DNA of 64,000 bases from CAYUWG01 sp964448285 (lineage in GTDB: Bacteria; Bacteroidota; Ignavibacteria; SZUA-365). Under the pieces are notes generated by a model. That model had not been told where the DNA came from, made no database searches, and saw nothing but the letters and a program-made list of their open reading frames with translations. The stretch spans positions 10,970 through 74,969 of the forward strand of contig CAYUWG010000013.1 of assembly GCA_964448285.1 (NCBI GenBank), written 5' to 3'. How positions within the stretch are numbered: the stretch's first letter is position 1; every line of letters begins with the position of its first letter. Of this stretch, positions 32,201 through 39,832 are shown piece by piece. Both the position numbers and the translations under genes were made by a program.

Positions 32201-35200
32201 GCCGACGCAGGTCGTATCGAACAATTGCGGCGGAAGCGTTCCGGGTGCATTCACCGCTTCGACGAAGAAGGATGGATTCTGGCGCTTTCCAACCAAGTCG
32301 ATGAAGAACACTTCCTGGCATACACCGAAATCTGCCTCGATGCGCATGACGCTCTTGATCGAATCGCTTCCGGTCCGTTGAGCCTGCAAGCTGACAGTCT
32401 GAGTCCCGCCGCCGGAAACGGATGACGGCGCAGTTACAAGGACGATCCCGTTCGGAACCTCATAGCGAAGCTGAGCCGCTTGTGTGTGGTTGTTCGTCAG
32501 CGTGAGACTTCGCGTCGGAAGCGGATCGGTCGGGCACGCGTTGATCAATCCGAAGTCGAGCAGGTTGCTGTTGGTCGTGACCGTTGGCGCGATACGGATT
32601 CCCGTCAGGGTGAACAGCACTTGCTGGCCGCACTCGCTTGCCGTCAGGACGACGTTTTCCGAAATCAAACCACGCTGATTTGGCGATGGCGCAAACTCGA
32701 AGAACAATCGCGAACTATCTCCGGACGGAACGACGAGCGGGAAAGAGCCGGCATTCTTCAGAGCGAATCCTTGTCCGACGGCAGGAGGAGCCGGGAAGAG
32801 GATGTCCTTCGCACCTGAATTGAAAATCGTGACGACGAGGAGGTCGTTCGCCTTAGCCTGGCAACTCAACAGAACGGGTGATCCCATCGTCGTCGCGGAA
32901 AGCGTCGAGCGTCCGACTCGCAGTAATACGGGAACATTGAGGATTACCGGAGGCTGTCCATCGAGCGTAATGGTGATCGTCGTTGCATGAGTGCCCTGGC
33001 ATGGGATTGCAGAAGTGATGATGCTCACCGTAATCGAGTCGTCACCCGTGCCGTTGAGTTTCGAGAGGCGAATCCATGGTGCGGCAGCATTTGCCGACCA
33101 CTTGTAGCAAGAAAGCCCACCCGTGTTGATGAGGTAAAGCTTCTGTGGAGTTGGTGCGGTCTGGTTGACAACAAAAGTGTCCAGGGTGGAGACCGTGACC
33201 TGCGGTACTACCCGCTCGCCAGAGAGGATAAAATACACGCTGGTGCCGCACGGCTCTCCAAACCACTGGACGCTGCCTCCATAGATTCCGCCTTGGCCTA
33301 CAGGCGGCTGGAAATTGATAAACGCTTCGAATGGATTACCTACTCCCGGATTGACGATGACGGGAAGCGTTATGCCTGCGTCCCATACGAATCCGGAAGG
33401 AAGCGCTGGAAGATTGTGGAAGACGGCAGGCTGTGTCCCGGAGTTGATGATGCTGATGCGCACCTTCGCACCGGGATCACAATTGGCGAGCGTCACCGAT
33501 GCCGGTGATACGTTGCTCGCAAGAATCTGCTGGCTGAACGTGTGGCCTTCAAGCGTTACGCTCTGCGTCAGAGCGCATTGGTTCGCCGTCATGGAAAACA
33601 TCTGTGAGAATGACCCGCCGGTTGTCGGATGGAAACGCACGTTGATGACTCTTTGCTCGCCGGCAGGTAAGGCAAACACAGTGCTGAATGCATCGATTTC
33701 GAACGGAGGCGCTATAGCGAGAGTCATGATGAGATCGGCGGTTCCGTCGTTGATGATTCGTATTGCTTTCGGCTGCGAATAACTGCCGACGCACGTCGTA
33801 TCGAACAACTGCGGCGGAAGTGAACCGGGCGTCGCAACAGCTTCAGCGCGGAATGATGGATTTTGCCGCTTGCCGGTCAGCGCTACGGATATGATTTCCG
33901 TGCAGACTCCGAAATCGGCCTCGATGATGAGCGTGCTGTTTATTTGAGCAGCGCCCAATCGGGTTGGCTCGATACCGACGGTTTGTGTCCCCATTCCTCC
34001 GATGGAGGCTGGAGCAGTCGTGAGGACGAATCCGGTCGGTACCTGATACCGCAACAGAGCCGTCTGCGAATAAGCGTTGTTCAGAACGATGCTTCTCGAT
34101 GGCAACGGGTCGGAGGGACACGCGTTGATGTTTCCGAAATCAAGTTCGAATACGTCAGCGGTGACCGTCGGTGCGATGCGTGTTCCTCGCAGTTGAAACA
34201 GAACTTGTTGACCACATCCTGAAGCGGAGAGAATGACGTTTTCAACGATCAATCCTTGCTGGGTAGTGAGCGGTGCAAATTCGTAATACAGCCGCCCGGT
34301 GTCCGCCGGAGGAATGGTCATCGGGAATGCGAGAGGATTCTTGAGGACGAATCCGGGACCGACCGCAGGCGCGCTTGGAAACGTCACGGATGAAAGTCCG
34401 CCGTTGTAAACGGAAACGATGATGAGATCGTTTGCCTTGGGTTGGCAACTCAGGATCGTCGGATTGCCGATCGTATTCGCGCTCAACGATGCAGAGCCAA
34501 CCTGCGCGGTAACCGGAACCGGTATCGTTGTAGGATTCGATGCATCGGACGTGATGAGAATCGAACCGGCATGCATTCCCGGACACGGGAGTGCTGCGGT
34601 GTTGATTGAAACGGTGATCACGCCATTCCCGATTCCGGAAGAAGGTGAGATGTTGATCCAGGGCTGAGTTGCCGTCGCCGTCCAATCATAACAAGCGAGA
34701 CCGCTGTTCGAAATGATCAGCGATTGAGGAGGAGGAGTACCCGGGTTGACGATGAACGGGCTTAAGGATGAAACGGTGACGGGGAATTTTCTTCTCGCAT
34801 AGTTTGCCGTGATGTTCTTGTTGTTGTTCATCGTGACGTTGATCGTCGGGTTCGTCCCGGAGGCATCACCGCTCCAATGCGAGAAGACATAGCACGTATC
34901 CGGAGCGGGGAGATTGTTTGCCGTGAGAGTGACGAGCGTTCCCTGCGCATAGTCAGGTTGATTCGGAATGATCGTGATCGAACCCTTCCCGGCAGGGGCG
35001 ACTTGTGTGTTCAAGGTATATCGTGGTATCGGCGGACCTCCGTATGTGACGGTGACGAAGTAGCGATTCGTCCCAACGGGCAGAAGGATCTGATTGGTTG
35101 CGAACATATCGACGTTCACGATACTCGGATCGGGATAAGAGACGACGCGCGCTGCGGAGATTCCTATCGAAAACGGGAGTGTCCAAGCCATCCATGTATT

Positions 35201-35587
35201 GGTCGCGGCTGCTGCGCGTCGGGCGCGGACTTCGAAGGTGTACGTAATCGGCGGGGTAGTGAATATTCCTCGGAGGTCCAAGACTACTCCATTGCCAAGA
35301 AGAGATGGCGAACGTAGATCAGTGTCAATCAATCGGGCGTCGAAGTTACCCGGAGGCGGAGCCGGACCGAGCATTGCCTCGCCCAAACCACCATCGATTC
35401 CATCGGTTGCAGAAGGATTGATGCCTACTGTCAGAACCTGACTGTTTCCGATGTTGTCAAAGACAGTCAGATTCGTCCGGATATCCTGCGCAGTCAAACC
35501 TTGCGCAAGGAAGAACAACGCCGCTGCAAGCGTGATTATCCGACCAGTACCTCTTTGGTTTGTGGTTCTTGATGTATCGAAAAGCAT
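29246..35587 (-). CDS. Giant T9SS-secreted surface protein with BACON/Ig-like repeats
   Basis: 2113 residues. A signal peptide is followed by a beta domain, then an InlB-type B-repeat (residues ~190-265, VFSHWSGDASGTNPTINVTM). Next come two ~526-residue units (~270-795 and ~796-1320), each opening with a BACON-like domain (PWINISPSSG and PWIRLSKLNG) and continuing through Ig-like 'choice-of-anchor' domains (RFHP, SGERV). More Ig-like domains follow. The end is a T9SS sorting domain (VELKVFNQLGSEVAIVYRGN, then LPSGLYLISLNDG). It should be exported by type IX secretion and displayed on or released from the cell. Likely roles are adhesion or matrix binding; no catalytic domain is seen. Confidence 0.85.
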   Translation of the reverse strand: MLFDTSRTTNQRGTGRIITLAAALFFLAQGLTAQDIRTNLTVFDNIGNSQVLTVGINPSATDGIDGGLGEAMLGPAPPPGNFDARLIDTDLRSPSLLGNGVVLDLRGIFTTPPITYTFEVRARRAAAATNTWMAWTLPFSIGISAARVVSYPDPSIVNVDMFATNQILLPVGTNRYFVTVTYGGPPIPRYTLNTQVAPAGKGSITIIPNQPDYAQGTLVTLTANNLPAPDTCYVFSHWSGDASGTNPTINVTMNNNKNITANYARRKFPVTVSSLSPFIVNPGTPPPQSLIISNSGLACYDWTATATQPWINISPSSGIGNGVITVSINTAALPCPGMHAGSILITSDASNPTTIPVPVTAQVGSASLSANTIGNPTILSCQPKANDLIIVSVYNGGLSSVTFPSAPAVGPGFVLKNPLAFPMTIPPADTGRLYYEFAPLTTQQGLIVENVILSASGCGQQVLFQLRGTRIAPTVTADVFELDFGNINACPSDPLPSRSIVLNNAYSQTALLRYQVPTGFVLTTAPASIGGMGTQTVGIEPTRLGAAQINSTLIIEADFGVCTEIISVALTGKRQNPSFRAEAVATPGSLPPQLFDTTCVGSYSQPKAIRIINDGTADLIMTLAIAPPFEIDAFSTVFALPAGEQRVINVRFHPTTGGSFSQMFSMTANQCALTQSVTLEGHTFSQQILASNVSPASVTLANCDPGAKVRISIINSGTQPAVFHNLPALPSGFVWDAGITLPVIVNPGVGNPFEAFINFQPPVGQGGIYGGSVQWFGEPCGTSVYFILSGERVVPQVTVSTLDTFVVNQTAPTPQKLYLINTGGLSCYKWSANAAAPWIRLSKLNGTGDDSITVSIITSAIPCQGTHATTITITLDGQPPVILNVPVLLRVGRSTLSATTMGSPVLLSCQAKANDLLVVTIFNSGAKDILFPAPPAVGQGFALKNAGSFPLVVPSGDSSRLFFEFAPSPNQRGLISENVVLTASECGQQVLFTLTGIRIAPTVTTNSNLLDFGLINACPTDPLPTRSLTLTNNHTQAAQLRYEVPNGIVLVTAPSSVSGGGTQTVSLQAQRTGSDSIKSVMRIEADFGVCQEVFFIDLVGKRQNPSFFVEAVNAPGTLPPQLFDTTCVGGYSAPKSLRIVNNGTADMQMTLTIAAPFEIDAFNNVFQLKAGEEKIIAIRFHPVTSGAFNQTLTIASNLCNLSATVALRGHTFSQQLLASNINPTSVTLVNCEPNAKIRVTITNTGTAPAIFRSLPDLPSGFEWDSTITLPIVIVPGAGNPFDGYILFNPPTGEGNQFGGSVQWFGEPCGTSVYFSLSGERVLPRVTLTPGQIDFGVITDCGSGSSTPVQTITLQNNSPLPITVTASAPIVRYSIFQGATPFPSQGVAVPSLGRLDISVQARLGTGGPFVDSLYLNVLAGSGGICTQTLPVALIGERYKPGYLVREEDASADFGDVCLNSSSTRMFVIANTGDKTLNVTSSPLPVGSPFAFLASPFRVTVGAGQSKAFPIRYNPTATGQHSANLIFTDDVCLQPVTFVVRGRGVKPQFSVTDVTPPLDVLTCETPLSKQLKATVNNTGSDPITITDGSVLPLGFAYDPPGQFPFTLQSGESKDLGIRFVETNPGTYSGVVTLSSAPCDGSISFPISVILRHTAFTVTPGEATFNDITVCPGGNVRDEDIERLTTTIEVRNTGTTPLTIGALIKPSNSPIRLFSPIDSVFGLAPGASQTITFGLTPPIDSALSFFNGSVNFIIVRDQRCLPEVAAVPFAGRVLRVKYQFAQDTVKGISTCSNEPVEMQARLVNNGTTITTFALSVEGSAAFSLVDSSKTLTIQPGSSSLVTVRYTPNANQSTTAVLRAMDTRCRYEAIVPLMILLSEPEVTISCSSVTGGSAALTGRPGDVVEIPVFLRSGLECTAPNLELNFDVRFNVYSLSPRQVVSLQGEATFKRVAPDRIRVTVSRAPFVEGELTRVQMEVLVGRTAQAGFSITNAEFQPSLALVTLDESCDDTIAVKARDGVTTLADLGINPLAAPRPNVLSQNGPQRTEIGVTIPTTRFVELKVFNQLGSEVAIVYRGNLEAGSHSLFFTPPSDLPSGLYLISLNDGQSISTQKLILAR

Positions 35588-35738
35588 GTAATGACCTCAT
35601 AACCTGTTGGATATGAACAGAATACTGGCCTTAACTTAAGTGTTTCATTAACAAAAAACAGTAAGAAACTCATTTTTCGAAAATTTTTTTTTCAAAGAAC
35701 CAAGCCAATCAAAACTCTTCTCGTTCAGAACAAATCCG

Positions 35739-36299
35739 TCAATGCCTGCGGAGAAGAGCTTTCATCTGAACTTCTGTGAGCGTAATCCAATTCCCAGATT
35801 CTAATGATTCCAAAGCGAAATCGCCTATTCCCACTTTCATCAGACGAAGCGTAGGAAATCCCACCCGTGCCGTCATTCTGCGTACCTGTCTGTTCTTTCC
35901 TTCTGTCAGCACAAGCTCGATCCATGTTGTTGGGATGTTCTTTCGAAAGCGAATGGGCGGTGTGCGGGGATCGATATCAGGCTGGGGAACGAGAAGATGA
36001 GCGCGTGAGGGTTTCGTCAGGTAATCCCCAATTCGAACTCCGGCCGACATCTTTGCCAAAGTCTTTTCATCAGGGATTCCTTCAACCTGCACGAAGTACT
36101 TCCGGGGATGCGAATCCGACAGCAGAGCAGAAGCGACGGCCCTTTCATCGGTGAGAATCAGTAGTCCTTCCGAATCATGATCGAGTCTCCCAACCGGATA
36201 GACTCCAAGCGGGAATCCAAAGTCCGCCAGAGATCCGTGGAGAGGATGCGGACGAAACTGTGAGACGACGCCGTAAGGTTTGTTGAATGCGATTACCAT
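35739..36299 (-). CDS. Pseudouridine synthase, RsuA/RluE family
   Basis: 186 residues from ATG 36299 (MVIAFNKPYGVVSQF). The family signature VYPVGRLDHDSEGLLILTDE carries the catalytic Asp. It continues with RKYFVQVEG and a C-terminal TEGKNRQVRRMTARVGFPTL, the RluE/RsuA end pattern. There is no S4 domain, which fits the short RluE-like subgroup that modifies 23S rRNA. A reading frame continues upstream of 36299 but has no homology pattern there. The exact target uridine is not certain. Confidence 0.88.
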   Translation of the reverse strand: MVIAFNKPYGVVSQFRPHPLHGSLADFGFPLGVYPVGRLDHDSEGLLILTDERAVASALLSDSHPRKYFVQVEGIPDEKTLAKMSAGVRIGDYLTKPSRAHLLVPQPDIDPRTPPIRFRKNIPTTWIELVLTEGKNRQVRRMTARVGFPTLRLMKVGIGDFALESLESGNWITLTEVQMKALLRRH

Positions 36300-36377
36300 G
36301 AAACACACCTGCTGGTGGTGAATCATAAAATGCATACCTTTCGAACGCTCATGAAATCGACACTTGAGTAACTGGAA

Positions 36378-37013
36378 ATGCTGACTCTTTATATCGCTTG
36401 TCTCTTGTTTGGGGGTGTCTTGATGCTGGTATCGCTTTTCGCCGGAGGAGACTCTTCCGGTGATGGTGATATGGTTGCGGATCATGATGTCCACGCGCTC
36501 GATTCGCATGGAGCGGACATGGACAGTGGACATGATGTAGTGACAACGGATCACGCTGGAGATCACGTTCACGCACACGAACATGTGAGCGTTGAAGCGG
36601 TCAAGTTCCTCAGCTTTCGAAACTTCGTTTTCTTTTCCGGCTTCTTCGGATTGACGGGCACAGCTTTGACGTTACTGGCGATGCCCTTTCTCCTGACGCT
36701 CGTTTCATCGGCAGGCGTCGGGCTTCTTTCTGCGCAAGTCGGATATCGCTTCCTTCGCTATCTCAAACGCACGGAGTCCGGCCAGGCGATTCATCTCAAC
36801 GAATTGCAGGGAAGGACTGGCCGCGTCCTCGTCGGATGTTCGAAGCAGCACCCCGGAAAGATTTCGCTCACGGCAGGCGGTCAGGTCTATCAGCTTGTCG
36901 CTCGCGCATCCGAGGATGCATCGCGCTCATCGTTCAAGCCCGGCGAGACGGTCATCATTTCTCATATCGAACAAGGAATCGCCTACGTCATTGAAGGCAA
37001 TCTTCTTCCGTAA
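36378..37013 (+). CDS. NfeD-like membrane protein with His/Asp-rich loop
   Basis: 211 residues with membrane segments near 3-22 and 75-115. Between them is a hydrophilic loop (~25-68) unusually rich in His and Asp (ADHDVHALDSHGADMDSGHD, later DHVHAHEHV), which could bind metal. The C-terminal ~75 residues (ELQGRTGRVLVGCS through GETVIISHIEQGIAYVI) look like the OB fold of NfeD-type proteins. It is followed 23 bases later by a flotillin gene; NfeD/flotillin pairs are a known membrane-microdomain arrangement. It is divergent from the pseudouridine synthase gene. Confidence 0.72.
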   Translation: MLTLYIACLLFGGVLMLVSLFAGGDSSGDGDMVADHDVHALDSHGADMDSGHDVVTTDHAGDHVHAHEHVSVEAVKFLSFRNFVFFSGFFGLTGTALTLLAMPFLLTLVSSAGVGLLSAQVGYRFLRYLKRTESGQAIHLNELQGRTGRVLVGCSKQHPGKISLTAGGQVYQLVARASEDASRSSFKPGETVIISHIEQGIAYVIEGNLLP

Positions 37014-37036
37014 ATCTTTTTCAGGAGGGTTCATCC

Positions 37037-38374
37037 ATGGTTGAAAATTTTCTTGCCACCATCATCATCATCAGTCTGGTGGCGGTTGTCGTCGTCATGA
37101 TGGTCATCAGCAGGCTGTTGCTGATTTGCCATCCCAACGAAGTCATCATTCTTTCGGGTCGAGCGCGTGAGATGCCGGACGGAAATACCGTCGGATACCG
37201 CATCATCAAAGGTGGTCGCGCGATCCGTGTTCCGTTCATCGAAAAAGCTGCGCGCATGTCGTTGGAGACGATCCCGCTCGACCTCGTCGTGCAGAACGCA
37301 TACTCTCGCGGTGGTATTCCATTGAAAGTGGAAGCCATCGCCAATATCAAGATCGATTCGAGCGAGCCGACGTTTGGCAATGCCGTCGAACGCTTCCTTG
37401 GGATGAAGCGTGAAGAGATTCACGAAATCGCGAAAGACACTTTGGAAGGAAACCTGCGTGGCGTTCTCGCAACGCTTACTCCGGAAGAAGTGAACGAGGA
37501 CCGCCTCAAATTCGCGAGCAGTCTCATAGAGGAAGCCGACACAGATCTCAAGCAACTCGGTCTTCAACTAGACACGTTGAAGATTCAAAACGTCTCGGAT
37601 GAAGCAGGGTACCTTGACTCCATCGGTCGTCGCAAAACCGCCGAAGTGCTTTCGAACGCGCGTAAAGCAGAAGCCGAGAAAACCGCAGAAGCAGAAGAAG
37701 CGGAAGCCGGCGCGAGACAGCGCGCTGAAGTCGCAAAAGCGAATGCGGAGTTGGAAATCCAGAACGCGAAGATTCTTTCGGAACGAGGCATTCAGGTTAC
37801 GCGCGCACGCGCCTCGCAAGAAGTAGAAACGGAAAACAACAACCTGCGCATCAAGAAAGCGGAATTGGAAAAGTCCGCAGTGATAAAGGAACAGGAAGCC
37901 GAAGTCGCCGGACAGATTGCGAAGGTGCAGTACGAGCAGGAGATGGAACAGCAGCGCATCGTCCTTCAACAGAAGCGATTGAACGCGGACGTCATCGAAC
38001 CGGCAAAAGCGAAGAAGGAAGCGATGGAATTGGAAGCGAAGGGCGACGCTGCTTCGATCATCGAAAACGGAGAAGCGAATCTCCGCGTGTTGAACCAAAT
38101 GATCGCTGCGTTCAAGAGCGCAGACCGAGACGGAGAGAAGATCTTCATGCTCAACATGCTTCCGGAAATCATCAGGCAAATCGTTCACTCCGTCGGCGAT
38201 GTTCACATCGAGAAAGTGAGCGTCATCGAAAACGGCGGAGGTGACGCAAGCGGCGTGGCGAAAGTCGTAAATCAAATACCCGCCGCCGTTGTCTCCCTGA
38301 CGGAAATGATCGAGAACGCGACCGGAGTCAACATCCTGAGTCACTTCAAGAAAGAAGGAAAAGCGGATTCATAA
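37037..38374 (+). CDS. Flotillin-like SPFH/band-7 protein
   Basis: 445 residues with a strong ribosome-binding site (AGGAGGG) before the ATG. One N-terminal membrane segment (IIIISLVAVVVVMMVI) is followed by an SPFH domain (residues ~30-190; NEVIILSGRAREMPDGNTVG, then GIPLKVEAIANIKI). A long Ala/Glu coiled coil (~195-340; KAEAEKTAEAEEAEAGARQR) and a C-terminal oligomerisation region complete it. This is the flotillin (FloT/YuaG) layout. These proteins organise membrane microdomains together with NfeD partners such as the preceding gene. An intrinsic terminator lies 22 bases after the stop. Confidence 0.92.
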   Translation: MVENFLATIIIISLVAVVVVMMVISRLLLICHPNEVIILSGRAREMPDGNTVGYRIIKGGRAIRVPFIEKAARMSLETIPLDLVVQNAYSRGGIPLKVEAIANIKIDSSEPTFGNAVERFLGMKREEIHEIAKDTLEGNLRGVLATLTPEEVNEDRLKFASSLIEEADTDLKQLGLQLDTLKIQNVSDEAGYLDSIGRRKTAEVLSNARKAEAEKTAEAEEAEAGARQRAEVAKANAELEIQNAKILSERGIQVTRARASQEVETENNNLRIKKAELEKSAVIKEQEAEVAGQIAKVQYEQEMEQQRIVLQQKRLNADVIEPAKAKKEAMELEAKGDAASIIENGEANLRVLNQMIAAFKSADRDGEKIFMLNMLPEIIRQIVHSVGDVHIEKVSVIENGGGDASGVAKVVNQIPAAVVSLTEMIENATGVNILSHFKKEGKADS

Positions 38375-38395
38375 TCGAGCCATCGCTCATCATCG

Positions 38396-38426
38396 AAGGG
38401 CACGGCTCAGCCATGCCCTTTCTTTT
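38396..38426 (+). terminator. Intrinsic terminator after the flotillin gene
   Basis: AAGGGCA (38396-38402) pairs with TGCCCTT (38414-38420) and is followed by TCTTTT. It ends the NfeD-like/flotillin transcript just before the methyltransferase gene. Confidence 0.75.
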
Positions 38427-38447
38427 ATCCATCGTAAGTTGTCAACC

Positions 38448-39305
38448 GTGGTCTATACGAAATGCAAACTCTGTCAGAGCGCGAATATCTCGTCCCGTTA
38501 CAGGATGGATAACCGCGAACTTGCCATCCTGAAGTGCGGCGACTGCGGCTTTTGCTTCGTGGATTTCTTCAATGCCGAATGCAACGACGCGATGGAAACA
38601 GATTGGAATTTTGCCGCGCATGCACCGGCTCTCGCGAAAAAATTCTCCGCTTATGCCGATCACATCGAGCGATACGTTACTCTCGCCGGAAAGACCGTTC
38701 TCGACGTCGGCGCTGGGGGCGGTGATTTTCTGCAGCAAGCAAAGCTCAGGGGAGCGAACGTACACGGCATCGATCTCGATCGTGCCGGTGTGCGGTTTGC
38801 ACGGGAAGCGTTCGGCATTTCGCTTCACGACTGTCTGCTTGAAGAGCTTGCCCTTCAGAGCGAATCCCAAGACATCTTGACTATGTGGGAAGTTCTCGAA
38901 CATCTGAACGATCCACGAAGCACGATGACTGAAATCGTGCGCATCCTCAAACCCGGTGGGTGGTTGCTGCTCTCTACGCCTTGCCGCGACAGCCTGTGGG
39001 ATACGTTCGCATTCATGATGTACAACCTCAGCTTTGGTCGCATCCAGTTTCCTCTTCTGTATCGCTTTTCCTGGACGCACCTGCAGATTTTTTCTCGCCG
39101 GGACATAGAGCGACTTCTCTCTGAGTTCGGATTCGTAATCGAGTACTACGATCAACGGACGGAATTGACATACAGCACAGAAGAATATCTCCAGTGGTTT
39201 CGACCGGCATTTTTTCGAAGACCGGCAGCTTTCATTTGGAACTTCGTCAAGCCTCTCATTCCTCTCGGGAATAAGATGGTTGTTTATGCGAGAAAAAATC
39301 CGTGA
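38448..39305 (+). CDS. Class I SAM-dependent methyltransferase with N-terminal zinc ribbon
   Basis: About 285 residues from GTG 38448; a TTG at 38439 would add three. The N-terminus has two Cys pairs (CKLC and CGDCGFCF), a zinc-ribbon pattern. The SAM-binding fold follows (VLDVGAGGGDFLQQAKLRGA, then DLDRAGVRFA; DILTMWEVLEHLNDPRST; LKPGGWLLLSTPCRDS). This is the Methyltransf_23 layout often found among genes for surface polysaccharide or small-molecule modification. No neighbour reveals the substrate. Confidence 0.85.
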   Translation: MVYTKCKLCQSANISSRYRMDNRELAILKCGDCGFCFVDFFNAECNDAMETDWNFAAHAPALAKKFSAYADHIERYVTLAGKTVLDVGAGGGDFLQQAKLRGANVHGIDLDRAGVRFAREAFGISLHDCLLEELALQSESQDILTMWEVLEHLNDPRSTMTEIVRILKPGGWLLLSTPCRDSLWDTFAFMMYNLSFGRIQFPLLYRFSWTHLQIFSRRDIERLLSEFGFVIEYYDQRTELTYSTEEYLQWFRPAFFRRPAAFIWNFVKPLIPLGNKMVVYARKNP

Positions 39306-39376
39306 TCGTTTTCACCGCTTCGACATTCGACGTGAGGAATCTATCTTCGAACGGGAACTCTTGAATCGACACACTG

Positions 39377-39811
39377 ATGACAATGCCTGACAGTCCAAAA
39401 ATTCTTTACTCCCGCTTCGAAACGGTGATGCAGGTTCGACCGGATGATATCGATATGAACCAACACGTCCATAACAGCCGCTACTTCGACTATGTCTTAG
39501 CCGCTCGTTACGATCAGATGGAACGCTGCTACCAGATGCCGATGTCGATCTTCATCGATTATGGATTCAGTTGGGTGATCCGCAAAGCGTTCATCGAATA
39601 CAAACGTCCGTTAGGTTTAGGAGATTGGTTCGTCGTGCAGACATGGATCATGCGGATTGAAAACGACAGCGCTTATGTCGGTTTCGAAATAAAAAGAAAA
39701 GACAACAACAAGGTTTGCTGCGACGGAGAGTTTCACTACGTCATGGTGAACAGCACGACCGGTCGTGCAGAGAAGATCCCGGAATGGATGAGGGAGAAAT
39801 ATGAAGTGTGA
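39377..39811 (+). CDS. Acyl-CoA thioesterase, 4HBT (hot-dog) family
   Basis: 144 residues forming one hot-dog domain. The active-site segment VRPDDIDMNQHVHNSRYFDY has the Asp and the H-V-x-N of YbgC/FadM-type thioesterases. It continues IEYKRPLGLGDWFVVQTW. The family hydrolyses acyl-CoA thioesters; chain-length preference cannot be read. A TATCTTCG box at 39342-39349, one mismatch from the -7 consensus, could be its promoter. Confidence 0.87.
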   Translation: MTMPDSPKILYSRFETVMQVRPDDIDMNQHVHNSRYFDYVLAARYDQMERCYQMPMSIFIDYGFSWVIRKAFIEYKRPLGLGDWFVVQTWIMRIENDSAYVGFEIKRKDNNKVCCDGEFHYVMVNSTTGRAEKIPEWMREKYEV

Positions 39812-39832
39812 CATCACTGATGGAGTGTCGGA

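Noticed and set aside
37568..38344. 258-codon open frame antisense to the flotillin gene
   Set aside because: It arises from the Ala/Glu-rich coiled-coil codons read in reverse; the flotillin is well supported.
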